64,000 nucleotides of DNA, taken from NCBI RefSeq assembly GCF_014196335.1, contig NZ_JACIDM010000003.1, forward strand, positions 1 to 64,000, given 5' to 3'. Positions 8,624-16,439 of this stretch are shown here, piece after piece. The notes under the pieces are model-generated. The model was given only the letters and a program-made list of their open reading frames with translations, did not search any database and was not told the DNA's origin. The position numbers were made by a program, and so were the translations under genes. Each line of letters begins with the position of its first letter. Within the stretch, counting starts at the first letter, position 1. The stretch is from Brevundimonas lenta (lineage in GTDB: Bacteria > Pseudomonadota > Alphaproteobacteria > Caulobacterales > Caulobacteraceae).

Positions 8624-9160
8624 ATGTTTCATCCTGATACGCAATTCCTGATCGACCACTGGACGGGCCTCGCCCGGAAGGCGGACGTGCGCGGCGGCGT
8701 CCCCGGTCGGGACGCGTTCGCGCCGGAAGTGCTTGGAGCCCGCCTGCCCCGTACGTTTCTCGCCGAGCGGCGGGGTGAGGACGCTTCACTGCGGCTGGCG
8801 GGAAGCTGGATCGAGACATTCGCCGACCGCACGCTGGCGAAGGAGTCGCTCCTTTCGCTCTGGACCGATGCGTCCCGGGACATGGTGACGGCGGCGCTGA
8901 CCCAGGCCGGTCGCGAGGCTCGTCCCGTCGTGATCGTGGGATCGGCCGGAACGACCTCCACCCAGGTTGAGGTCACCCTGGTCCCGCTGCGCGACCTGGA
9001 TGAACGCCCTTACCTGCTCCTCGGCCTGATCGCGACGGGCTCGCCCCCCGTGATGGACAAGTCCACGCGTCAGATTGCGGCTCGGGTGACGCTCGGCGTC
9101 GGCGACCACGGACGACCGGCGCTCAGCCTGGCGGCCATTCAGGGACGCCGCATCGCCTGA
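8624..9160 (+). CDS. PAS-domain protein (PAS_5-like)
   Basis: A 178-residue cytoplasmic protein without a visible output domain. The pattern HPDTQFLIDHWTGLA...G.VPGRDAF.P....LLP..FL resembles the alphaproteobacterial PAS_5 family, in which a single PAS-like sensor fold forms nearly the whole protein. The ligand and partner are unknown. The ATG at 8624 was preferred over an upstream start because of the GGAGGCG site and the family-like N-terminus. It lies tail-to-tail with the carbonic-anhydrase-like gene, 4 bp away. Confidence 0.75.
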   Translation: MFHPDTQFLIDHWTGLARKADVRGGVPGRDAFAPEVLGARLPRTFLAERRGEDASLRLAGSWIETFADRTLAKESLLSLWTDASRDMVTAALTQAGREARPVVIVGSAGTTSTQVEVTLVPLRDLDERPYLLLGLIATGSPPVMDKSTRQIAARVTLGVGDHGRPALSLAAIQGRRIA

Positions 9161-9164
9161 CGCG

Positions 9165-9698
9165 TCAGGCCGGCTTCATATCCGTGACGTAGCGCTTCCA
9201 GTTCTGGACGTAGTGCGCGGCCGACGCCTTCAGCGCCTCGATCTGTCCGGGCTCCAGCTCGCGAACCACCTTGCCGGGCTGCCCCATGACCAGGGAGTTG
9301 TCGGGGATCACCTTGCCCTCGGTGATCAGCGCATTGGCGCCGATCAGACAGTTCTTCCCGATCTTCGCCCGGCCCAGCACCACGGCGCCGATGCCGATCA
9401 GGGTGTTGTCGCCGATCTCGCAGCTGTGCAGCATCACCATATGCCCGACCGTGACCCCGTCGCCGATGGTCAGCGGCTCGCCGGGGTCGGAATGCAGCAC
9501 GCTGCCGTCCTGAATATTGGTGTCTCGCCCGATTGTGATGGGATCGTTGTCGCCGCGGACCGTCGCGCCGAACCAGATGCTGGCGCCCGGCTTCAGAATC
9601 ACGTCTCCTATGACGGTTGCGGTTGGCGCCACCCAGTATTCGCCCTCAGGCGGAAGCTGCGGATTCTTGTCGCCAAGGCTGTAAACATTCATCAGCAT
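9165..9698 (-). CDS. Gamma-carbonic anhydrase family protein (left-handed beta-helix)
   Basis: A 177-residue protein of hexapeptide repeats ([40 protein letters not shown]) that fold as a trimeric left-handed beta-helix. The three metal-binding histidines expected of gamma-carbonic anhydrases are present: His in VLHSDPG near residue 69, then two in [10 protein letters not shown] near 86 and 91. Family members are zinc or iron hydrolyases or orphan relatives (YrdA/PaaY type), so catalysis is likely but unproven. The gene stands alone; its 5' side faces the phoH upstream region. Confidence 0.88.
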   Translation of the reverse strand: MLMNVYSLGDKNPQLPPEGEYWVAPTATVIGDVILKPGASIWFGATVRGDNDPITIGRDTNIQDGSVLHSDPGEPLTIGDGVTVGHMVMLHSCEIGDNTLIGIGAVVLGRAKIGKNCLIGANALITEGKVIPDNSLVMGQPGKVVRELEPGQIEALKASAAHYVQNWKRYVTDMKPA

Positions 9699-9940
9699 AC
9701 CGCCATTTCTAAAGAATTTGAGGGCTTTAAGCTCTCGTAAACCACGATAGCATCATCCTGTTGATGCGATTCGAGGCCGACATTTCGGCCCCGGATCGGA
9801 AGCCGGATCAAGCCCGGTCCGGTACAAGCACGGGGGCGTGCGTGGTGCGTTCGGTTCGGCGGATCGTTCCGCTGGAAGTTGACCCTTCTTCCGACCCGGG
9901 CGGGTGCCTCGCATCCTCCGCTATTCCGACCTTCGTTCGA

Positions 9941-9969
9941 GGCGATGCTTTTTCGGCATCGCCTTTTTT
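9941..9969 (+). terminator. Intrinsic terminator just upstream of phoH
   Basis: A perfect 8-bp GC-rich stem (9941-9948 with 9956-9963) with loop TTTTTCG is followed directly by six T (9964-9969). It is the most classical Rho-independent terminator in the window. It ends 18 bases before the phoH ATG and reads towards phoH, with no protein gene upstream on the same strand. It therefore either ends an undescribed short transcript from about 9700-9940 or attenuates phoH. Confidence 0.75.
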
Positions 9970-9987
9970 CATGCCCTGGAGGCGTCC

Positions 9988-10767
9988 ATGACCAAGCGCG
10001 CAGCCCTGAAGCGTCAAACCCGGGAAATTTCCCGTGAGCACGGGATACTCGACTCCCGCCAGTTCACAGAGGATTCCAAGGTTCGGCGGTTGCCCCAACA
10101 TGCCGGCTGGTCACCCCATCCATCGAATGACGACCGCGACCAGGCCTATCTCAAGACGCTGAAGCCCAAGTCCGACGGACAGGCCGAGCTGATGACGATG
10201 ATCGATCATCACAACCTGGTTCTCGCCCTCGGTCCCGCAGGCACCGGCAAGACCTATCTGGCGGTCGCCAAGGCGGTCGAGGCCCTGGAAGCGGGCAAGG
10301 TCGGCCGCATCGTCCTGTCCCGTCCCGCGGTCGAGGCCGGCGAGTCCATCGGCTTCCTGCCGGGGGATATGGAGGACAAGCTCGCGCCCTACCTGCGCCC
10401 GCTCTACGACGCGCTCTCGGACCGTCTCAGCATGAAGCGGGTCAAGGCCCTGATGGCCGAGGGCCTGATCGAGATCGCGCCCATCGGCTACATGCGCGGC
10501 CGCACGCTGAACAACGCCTTCATCGTCGTCGATGAGGCCCAGAACTGCACCTATGTGCAGCTCAAGATGCTGCTGACCCGCCTGGGCTGGCATTCGACCA
10601 TGGTCGTCACCGGCGATCCGCAGCAGTCCGACCTGCTTCCGGGCATCTCGGGCCTCTCCGACATCGCCGAACGGCTGATCACGGTGCCGGACATCGCCGT
10701 GATCAAGCTGGCCGAGCGCGACATCGTCCGCCACCCGCTGGTGGCCTCGATGATCGGAGTGCTCTGA
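9988..10767 (+). CDS. phoH: PhoH-family P-loop ATPase
   Basis: A 259-residue cytoplasmic ATPase. Walker A is GPAGTGKT (residues 82-89) and Walker B is IVVDEAQN. Family-typical blocks are FLPGDMEDKLAPYLRPLYD, YMRGRTLNNAF and TGDPQQSDLLPG. PhoH proteins are helicase-like ATPases linked to phosphate starvation or RNA metabolism; the exact role here is unknown. The length matches enterobacterial PhoH rather than the PIN-PhoH2 fusions. The start at 9988 is supported by GGAGG at 5-6 nt spacing and by the terminator hairpin occupying the DNA immediately upstream, which makes the longer frame unlikely. Confidence 0.9.
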   Translation: MTKRAALKRQTREISREHGILDSRQFTEDSKVRRLPQHAGWSPHPSNDDRDQAYLKTLKPKSDGQAELMTMIDHHNLVLALGPAGTGKTYLAVAKAVEALEAGKVGRIVLSRPAVEAGESIGFLPGDMEDKLAPYLRPLYDALSDRLSMKRVKALMAEGLIEIAPIGYMRGRTLNNAFIVVDEAQNCTYVQLKMLLTRLGWHSTMVVTGDPQQSDLLPGISGLSDIAERLITVPDIAVIKLAERDIVRHPLVASMIGVL

Positions 10768-10784
10768 CCTACGACCGATTCTGA

Positions 10785-10820
10785 CGTCGCGCCGTGTGAT
10801 GATCCATCATGGGCGCGACG
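10785..10820. repeat. Hairpin downstream of phoH
   Basis: Arms CGTCGCGCC (10785-10793) and GGCGCGACG (10812-10820) pair perfectly, with a smaller inner ATGAT/ATCAT pairing. It starts 18 bases after the phoH stop and lacks a T-tract, so it is a possible Rho-assisted terminator or mRNA-end stabiliser. The rest of 10821-11003 contains only short 9-mer tandem repeats (CGTGAGACT twice, TTCAGACT twice). Confidence 0.45.
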
Positions 10821-11003
10821 GCAGACACCTGGACGGATGAGACCCGTGAGACTCGTGAGACTGGTTTTTCACGGGCGCGAGTCTCACCCGGACCCGCGAA
10901 AAGCCCGCGGCACGGGGATCGCGCCCTCCCCGCATCAGACGCTTCAGACTCTTCAGACTGTTTTTTCGGTGCGGCTGCGGCCGCCGCCGATGCCGTGGCG
11001 ACC

Positions 11004-12227
11004 TCAGATCAGGTCCCGGACCGGCGCGGTCTCAGGCTTGGGCGTGGCCTTCGGCTTGCCGCCCATCCGGTCGATCAGGGCGAAGACGAACGGGTTCAAC
11101 GAAATCGACAGCAGGGCCGCGGCCAGGATCAGGTCGTGGGTCCCGCGGCTCATCCCGCCCAGGCTGACGCTCACCGCCGCGAGGATGAACGAGAACTCGC
11201 CGATCTGCGCCAGCGACGCCGCGACGGTCAGGCTGGTCGCCCTGTCCAGCTTGAAGAAGGTGGTGATCACCAGCGCCGCCAGCGACTTGCCGATGATAAC
11301 GATGGCCAGCACGCCCAGCACCGCCAGCGGCTCGTTCACCAGGATCCTCGGATCGAACAGCATGCCGACCGAGACGAAAAACAGCACGGCGAAGGCGTCG
11401 CGCAGCGGCAGCGACCGTTCCGCAGCATTGTGCCCCAGCGGCGAGCTGTTCAGCACCAGCCCGGCCAGGAAGGCGCCGAGCGCGAAGGAGTGGAACAGCT
11501 GGTAGGCGATCCAGGCGATGCCCAGCGCAATCGCCAGAACCCCCAGGGTGAACAGTTCGCGGGACCGGGTGTGGGCGATCCGGATGAGCAGCCACGGCAG
11601 AACCTTGGCGCCGATCACCAGCATCACCGCGACGAAGCCGGCCACCTTGAACAGGGTCCAGCCGATCGACCCCGCCAGCTCCATTCCGTTCAGCGTCGTC
11701 CCCGGCTGGATGACCAGCAACGGCAGGATGACCAGGGCCAGGACGATGACCAGGTCCTCAACGATCAGCCAGCCCATCGCGATGCGGCCGACCTCCCCCC
11801 GAACCTGTTTGCGCTCCTCCAGCGCCCTCAGCAGCACGACGGTGGAGGCCACGGACAGGGCGAACCCCATCAGCGTCGCCTCCAGATCGCCCATGCCCAT
11901 CAGGCGGCCCAGGCCCCAGCCCAGCACGGTCGCCACCGCGATCTGCAGCAGCGCTCCGGGAATGGCGATCTTGCGCACCTTCATCAGGTCGGCGAGCGAG
12001 AAATGCAGCCCGACCCCGAACATCAGCAGGATGACGCCGACCTCGGCCAGTTGCGGCGCCAGTTCGGTGTCGGCCACGAAACCGCCCGTGTACGGCCCGA
12101 CAACCACCCCGGCGACCAGGTACCCGACAAGCGGCGACAGCTTCAGCCGGTTGGCCAACATCCCGAACACGAACGCCAGCACGAAGCCGCCGACGAGAGT
12201 GAGAATCAGGCTGTCGGCATGCGGCAT
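11004..12227 (-). CDS. CPA2-family monovalent cation:proton antiporter (KefB/YbaL-like core)
   Basis: A 407-residue polytopic inner-membrane transporter with about 12-13 hydrophobic segments. CPA2 signatures include LSPLVGYLVAGVVVGP near residue 30, a VILLMFGVGLHFS segment, and GAFLAGLVLNSS followed by FFVSVGM near residue 285. It would exchange K+ or Na+ for protons. It stops soon after the last helix (RMGGKPKATPKPE), so the C-terminal TrkA-N/RCK domain of YbaL and KefB is absent. The ATG at 12227, with AAGGAG upstream, gives the natural N-terminus; the 53-codon extension is rejected. Confidence 0.88.
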   Translation of the reverse strand: MPHADSLILTLVGGFVLAFVFGMLANRLKLSPLVGYLVAGVVVGPYTGGFVADTELAPQLAEVGVILLMFGVGLHFSLADLMKVRKIAIPGALLQIAVATVLGWGLGRLMGMGDLEATLMGFALSVASTVVLLRALEERKQVRGEVGRIAMGWLIVEDLVIVLALVILPLLVIQPGTTLNGMELAGSIGWTLFKVAGFVAVMLVIGAKVLPWLLIRIAHTRSRELFTLGVLAIALGIAWIAYQLFHSFALGAFLAGLVLNSSPLGHNAAERSLPLRDAFAVLFFVSVGMLFDPRILVNEPLAVLGVLAIVIIGKSLAALVITTFFKLDRATSLTVAASLAQIGEFSFILAAVSVSLGGMSRGTHDLILAAALLSISLNPFVFALIDRMGGKPKATPKPETAPVRDLI

Positions 12228-12401
12228 CGGCGCTCCTTCGAGTGCGGCGGGAAATCCTTGCGGGCGAAGCGTCACATTTGGGGTGCGGCGGCCCTCAGGA
12301 CAACCCGCAAAAGCCCACCGCGACGCCGTGACACGCGATTGCCCCTTCGCGAGCGTAACGCAGACTGCTAACCCGGACGGCCTCACTTTTCAGCGACACG
12401 A

Positions 12402-12908
12402 ATGAAAATCCCACGCATCGCCTACGCCGCCTACGGCTTCGCCATCCTCGTCATCGTCATCGACCAGCTTACGAAGGCCTGGGTGCTTTCCGGCCTGGAC
12501 CTGCGCGAGATCGGCCAGCACCCGGTGTGGCCGCCGTTCTTCAACTTCACCTGGGTCGAGAACCGCGGCGTCAGCTTCGGCCTGTTCGGCGACGGTTCCG
12601 CTCGCTGGATGCTGAGCCTGTTCTCGATCGCCGTCGCCGGCATCCTCGGCTGGTGGGCGCTCAAGGCCGACCGTCGCCTGCTGGTGACCGCCATCGGCCT
12701 CGTCATGGGCGGCGCGATCGGCAACGTCATCGACCGGATCCGCTTCGGTTTCGTCGTCGATTTCCTCGACTTCTCGGGCACCGGCTTCTTCCCGTGGGTG
12801 TTCAACGTCGCCGACAGCGCCATCACCATCGGCGTGGTCCTGCTGATTCTGGACAGCCTGCTGTCGGAGCGGGCCGCCAAGGTTGGCGTCGCCGCCGAAA
12901 AGTCGTAA
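12402..12908 (+). CDS. lspA: Lipoprotein signal peptidase (signal peptidase II)
   Basis: A 168-residue inner-membrane aspartic protease that removes the signal peptide from diacylglyceryl-prolipoproteins. Four hydrophobic segments are visible. The conserved blocks are TWVENRGVSFG (residues 50-60), GNVIDRIRFGFVVDFLDF with catalytic Asp120, and FNVADSAI with catalytic Asp138. It is followed 61 bp downstream by a lipoprotein gene (bamF-like). The lspA-bamF pairing is, from memory, typical of Caulobacterales. Confidence 0.95.
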   Translation: MKIPRIAYAAYGFAILVIVIDQLTKAWVLSGLDLREIGQHPVWPPFFNFTWVENRGVSFGLFGDGSARWMLSLFSIAVAGILGWWALKADRRLLVTAIGLVMGGAIGNVIDRIRFGFVVDFLDFSGTGFFPWVFNVADSAITIGVVLLILDSLLSERAAKVGVAAEKS

Positions 12909-12969
12909 TCAACCGCTTCCAATAAGGTTTACGCGTGCGCCGACAGGGCGCGTCGCACCGGGACAAATC

Positions 12970-13536
12970 ATGCGTCTTCGCACTACCGCCGTACTGACGA
13001 TCGCCGCCGCCTCCACCCTCGCGCTGGGCGCCTGCTCCAGCATGGGCGAGAGCATCGGCCTCACCAAGGTCACGCCGGACGAGTTCCTGACGGTGTCGAC
13101 CGCACCGCTGACCGTTCCGCCGGAATACGGCCTGCGTCCGCCGGCGCCGGGTCAACCGCGCCCGCAGGAGCTGGCTCCGGAATCGGCCGCTCGTCAGATC
13201 CTTCTCGGCCAACGCCAGGCGGTGACCCGCTCGGCTGGCGAACAGGTCCTCGTCGCCGAAGCCGGCGGCGACCGCGCCGACCCGTTGGCCCGCTACGTCG
13301 TCGACGACGAGTTCGGCGATCTGACCCACAAGGAAGAAAACTGGGCCAGCCGCGTCATGTTCTGGCGTCGTGAAGACCCGGCTTCGCAAGGCCCGTCCAC
13401 GACCCTGACCGCCGAGGGCGCCGTCACGATCGACGCCGCCAGCGAACAGGCCCGCGTCCAGGCCCTGACCGGTGGTCAATCGGGCATCAGCATCTCGCAG
13501 CGCCGCGACTCGGGCTTCAAGCTCCCCGGCCTCTAG
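12970..13536 (+). CDS. bamF: DUF3035 lipoprotein, BamF-like outer-membrane assembly factor
   Basis: A 188-residue lipoprotein. The signal sequence ends at lipobox LGAC (Cys near residue 21). The mature part has VTPDEFLTVSTAPLTVPPEYGLRPP, the hallmark of alphaproteobacterial DUF3035/BamF, an accessory lipoprotein of the beta-barrel assembly machine in Caulobacter. The ATG at 12970 was chosen because it starts directly before the lipoprotein signal; the longer frame overlaps lspA. It likely shares the lspA transcript and is followed by a strong terminator. Confidence 0.8.
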   Translation: MRLRTTAVLTIAAASTLALGACSSMGESIGLTKVTPDEFLTVSTAPLTVPPEYGLRPPAPGQPRPQELAPESAARQILLGQRQAVTRSAGEQVLVAEAGGDRADPLARYVVDDEFGDLTHKEENWASRVMFWRREDPASQGPSTTLTAEGAVTIDAASEQARVQALTGGQSGISISQRRDSGFKLPGL

Positions 13537-13557
13537 GGTTCGCTGAAATCAGAATGC

Positions 13558-13590
13558 AAAGGCCTGGACGCACCCGCGTTCGGGCCTTTT
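13558..13590. terminator. Terminator between convergent bamF-like and EamA genes
   Basis: A 14-bp stem with two G-U pairs (13558-13571 with 13576-13589) and an ACCC loop is followed by T5 on the plus strand. It sits between the 3' ends of the two convergent genes. On the minus strand it lacks a long T-run, so it mainly terminates the lspA-bamF transcript. Confidence 0.8.
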
Positions 13591-13594
13591 TCTT

Positions 13595-14500
13595 TCAGGC
13601 CTTGGCTGCGCCCGCCCGCAGGCCCCGCTCCGCCAGGGCCACCACGGCCACCCCGCCCATGGTCAGCGCGGCCCCGGCCAGGATCTGCGGCGTCAGCACA
13701 TCGCCCATGAAGCCCCAGCCGATCAGGATCGACACGACCGGCGTGGCCAGCAGATAGGGCGTCACCCGCCCCGCCTCGCGCTTCTGCACCAGCCAGAACA
13801 CCAGGGTCGTCGCGATCACCGACGACACCAGCCCGGCCCAGAACACGCTGGCCCAGACCCAGCCGTCGGCCCTCTGCATCGCCTCCACCTGGCCATGCTC
13901 GAAAATGGCCGACGCAAAGCCCAGAGCCGGCAGAGCCACCAGGGCCAGAAGCCCCTGCATCTTCAACGGCGGGATCGAGGTGGTGCGCCGCGCGATCACC
14001 GTCGTCATCGCCCAGGCGCTGGCCGCGGCGATGCCCACCACGATGCCTTTCCAGTCCTCGATCGCGTGCGCATCCAGCGTCATCCATGCCACGCCCAGGA
14101 AGGCCACGCCCATCCCGATGAGCGCGAATTTCGACAGCCGCTCTCCCAGCAGCAGGAAGGCGAACAGGGCGGTGAACGGCACCCATAACTGCGCCGCCAC
14201 CGACACCGGGCTGACGTCATGCGCCAGCCAGAACGCCAGATAGATCAGGCCATAGTGCAACGGACCGCCCAGTCCGACGATCAGCAGCAGGCTCTTCCAG
14301 TTCGGAAACGGCGGTCGCACGAACGGAACGAGGCAGGCCGCCGCGATGGCGAAGCGCAATGCGCCGGTCAGCAGGGGCGGCAGGGTTTCGGTCGCCAGCT
14401 TGGCGGCGGCGTTGTTCACGCCCCAGATCACGACCACCGCGACGATGGCGACGATCTCGGCGACGGATAACGGGCTGTGCGGCTTGTCGGGGCTGATCAC
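13595..14500 (-). CDS. EamA/DMT-family transporter
   Basis: A 301-residue inner-membrane protein with about ten hydrophobic helices arranged as two EamA repeats (residues 15-140 and 150-290). The first repeat opens with VIWGVNNAAAKLATETLPPLLTGALRF, the usual DMT pattern; the second includes VIARRTTS...PLLALVALP. Members export or import small metabolites such as amino acids or cofactors, and the substrate cannot be predicted. It is convergent with bamF and shares the intervening terminator. Confidence 0.88.
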   Translation of the reverse strand: MISPDKPHSPLSVAEIVAIVAVVVIWGVNNAAAKLATETLPPLLTGALRFAIAAACLVPFVRPPFPNWKSLLLIVGLGGPLHYGLIYLAFWLAHDVSPVSVAAQLWVPFTALFAFLLLGERLSKFALIGMGVAFLGVAWMTLDAHAIEDWKGIVVGIAAASAWAMTTVIARRTTSIPPLKMQGLLALVALPALGFASAIFEHGQVEAMQRADGWVWASVFWAGLVSSVIATTLVFWLVQKREAGRVTPYLLATPVVSILIGWGFMGDVLTPQILAGAALTMGGVAVVALAERGLRAGAAKA

Positions 14501-14591
14501 ACCCCCGGCCTAGCGCGGCATTCTGTCGGGCGCGAGGGCCGCGCCCGACACTTCACATTTCAGACTGTGGCCGGACCGGCCGGCCCGCCCA

Positions 14592-15071
14592 TTAGAACGG
14601 GATGTCGTCGTTCAGGTCGTAGCTCTCGCGCGGGCCCGAGGGCTTGTTCGCGCCACCGGTCGAGAAGCCCGACGAATAATCGTCGTCGCCGCCGCGCGGG
14701 GTGCTCGCGCCGCCGCCGTCACGGCCGCCCAGCATGGTCAGCTGGCCGTTGAAGCGCTGGATCACGATCTCGGTCGAATACTTCTCGACGCCCTGCTGAT
14801 CGGTCCATTTGCGGGTCTGCAGAGCGCCTTCGACGTAAACCGTCGAGCCCTTCTTCAGATAGTTCTCGGCCACCTTGACGATGTTGTCGTTGAAGATGAC
14901 GACGCGGTGCCACTCCGTCTTTTCCTTGCGCTCGCCGGTGGCCTTGTCGCGCCACTGTTCCGACGTCGCCAGCGACAGGTTCGCGACCTTCTCGCCGTTA
15001 TTGAGAGTGCGGATTTCCGGGTCCTTGCCCAGATTGCCGACCAGAATGACCTTGTTGACGCTGCCCGCCAT
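14592..15071 (-). CDS. ssb: Single-stranded DNA-binding protein
   Basis: A 159-residue SSB. The N-terminal OB fold begins [21 protein letters not shown] and includes [19 protein letters not shown] and [16 protein letters not shown], ending near residue 112. A Gly/Ser/Asp-rich linker follows, and the acidic tip DLNDDIPF binds partner repair and replication proteins. It binds ssDNA as a tetramer during replication, recombination and repair. The ATG at 15071 is preceded by GAGCTCGAGATG-type spacing with AGGAG. Confidence 0.97.
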   Translation of the reverse strand: MAGSVNKVILVGNLGKDPEIRTLNNGEKVANLSLATSEQWRDKATGERKEKTEWHRVVIFNDNIVKVAENYLKKGSTVYVEGALQTRKWTDQQGVEKYSTEIVIQRFNGQLTMLGGRDGGGASTPRGGDDDYSSGFSTGGANKPSGPRESYDLNDDIPF

Positions 15072-15264
15072 CTCGAGCTCCTCTAAATATCTGGCCTGCC
15101 ACGCGTTCGCGCTGTTTCGGGCCGTGTTTCCGTTGGCCTAGCGCGGATCGTCCCGGCTGAGGCCGATTAATTGTCAGCTGAACAGGCTTTCCCACAGCCT
15201 GACGCCCCTCCCGCCGGAACGCTATCCGAAAGCGGCTGAATGTTCCAGCTTTGTTCTGCGCGGT

Positions 15265-15699
15265 CTAGTTGGCGGGCGGAGCCGGCGCGGTCGGCGCGGT
15301 CGCCGGGCCGCCATCAACTTCCTGCTGGATCGCGCCAGGGATGGCCAGGCGGCCGTCGCCGGTTCGTGCCAGCGCCATGAAGCGCGACCCTTCCAGGGTC
15401 TGGCCGAACGAAACGCCCGCACGGTCGATGAAGATGAAGCGACCCTGATAGGCGCCGATGATCTCCCGGCGGGTGCCGCCCATACGAAGGAAGCGCTGGC
15501 GCATCTCTTCAAGGCGCGCCGCGCAGAACTCGATCTGCGGCTGGTTCTCGGCGACCACGTTGAACTTCGGCGCGGCGCCGTCCGGCCCCAGTTCGACGGC
15601 GTAGCAGACGCCCTGATTGAACGGGGCCTTGGTGCTCTGCTGACAGGCGCCAAGAGCCAGAACGCCGGCGCCGAACGCCAGAAGGATGGAGGTGCGCAT
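15265..15699 (-). CDS. Small predicted lipoprotein
   Basis: A 144-residue protein. The signal sequence is followed by lipobox LGAC near residue 19, and the C-terminus is Pro/Ala-rich. The middle contains an FCAARLEEMRQRFLRMGG helix and a YQGRFIFID strand. No family recognised. The ATG at 15699 overlaps the upstream gene's TGA as TGATG, so the two are translationally coupled. The two proteins probably act together in the envelope. A TTG three bases earlier is a less likely start. Confidence 0.75.
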   Translation of the reverse strand: MRTSILLAFGAGVLALGACQQSTKAPFNQGVCYAVELGPDGAAPKFNVVAENQPQIEFCAARLEEMRQRFLRMGGTRREIIGAYQGRFIFIDRAGVSFGQTLEGSRFMALARTGDGRLAIPGAIQQEVDGGPATAPTAPAPPAN

Positions 15700-16370
15700 C
15701 AACGGAGTCCCGGGAACTGGCAGCTACGGTCCTGCTCCGCCAGCGTGCGGAAGCGGTTGTTGTCGTTCGACTGCTCGACCCGGCGCGGCACCAGCCGGAG
15801 GGTCGTCTCGCCCCAACGACCATACAGGGCGTCGCCCGGACGCACGCAGGTGCCGGCGTAGAGGGCCTGAACGCACTGGTTCAGCGACATGTTCGGCGAC
15901 AGCATCCGCCAGTCCGAGCCCGTATGGCGCAGGCACTGACCGCCGGCGGCCGCGGATTGCGTCGGCTGGGCCGGCTGGGTCGACTCGGCGTCTGCGGGCT
16001 GCGCCTCGGCCGCAGTCACTTCGACCGGCGGCGCCTCGGGCGGAGGCGCGAAGGAAGCGGTCGGAGCGGCGACCAGCGCCCCGGTTTCGTCAACGCCCAC
16101 GTCGAGCGCATCGGTCGCCAGACCATTTCGGCGGGCGCAGTCGGCGAGGGTCGCCATGCCCACATACTGGCCATCGACGTAACAGCGCAGCTCACGCGTC
16201 GTATCCAGGCCGGGGGCGTCGGCGACATCGACCGTCAGGCCGCCCTGGGCCGCCGGCGGCGGAGCCGGCGTGCGATCCCGGCCACCCGAGACGACAAGGC
16301 CGATGATGACGGCGGCGAGGACAGCCACAGCGGCGCCGATCGCGATGAGGATGCGGTTGTCCCTGGGCAT
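15699..16370 (-). CDS. Membrane-anchored protein of unknown function
   Basis: A 223-residue protein with a short cytoplasmic N-terminus (MPRDNR), one transmembrane helix (residues 7-29) and a periplasmic part. Cysteines occur in two similar segments (RELRCYVDGQ...LADCARRNGL and GQCLRHTG...LNQCVQALYAGTCVRPGDALYGRWG) around a Pro/Ala/Gln-rich linker (about residues 105-145). The paired Cys suggest disulfides. It is coupled to the downstream lipoprotein gene by a TGATG overlap. Function unknown. Confidence 0.75.
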   Translation of the reverse strand: MPRDNRILIAIGAAVAVLAAVIIGLVVSGGRDRTPAPPPAAQGGLTVDVADAPGLDTTRELRCYVDGQYVGMATLADCARRNGLATDALDVGVDETGALVAAPTASFAPPPEAPPVEVTAAEAQPADAESTQPAQPTQSAAAGGQCLRHTGSDWRMLSPNMSLNQCVQALYAGTCVRPGDALYGRWGETTLRLVPRRVEQSNDNNRFRTLAEQDRSCQFPGLR

Positions 16371-16439
16371 GAAAAGCTCGCGCGGATGGAGACCCCAATA
16401 ACCCTGCCCGCCCCCACGCCGTCAACGGCCTTGGCTGAC

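Noticed and set aside
9740..9940. Known small RNA (6S, SRP RNA, tmRNA) upstream of the phoH terminator
   Set aside because: None of the conserved cores of these RNAs is recognisable; only an unspecified transcript or attenuator is supported.
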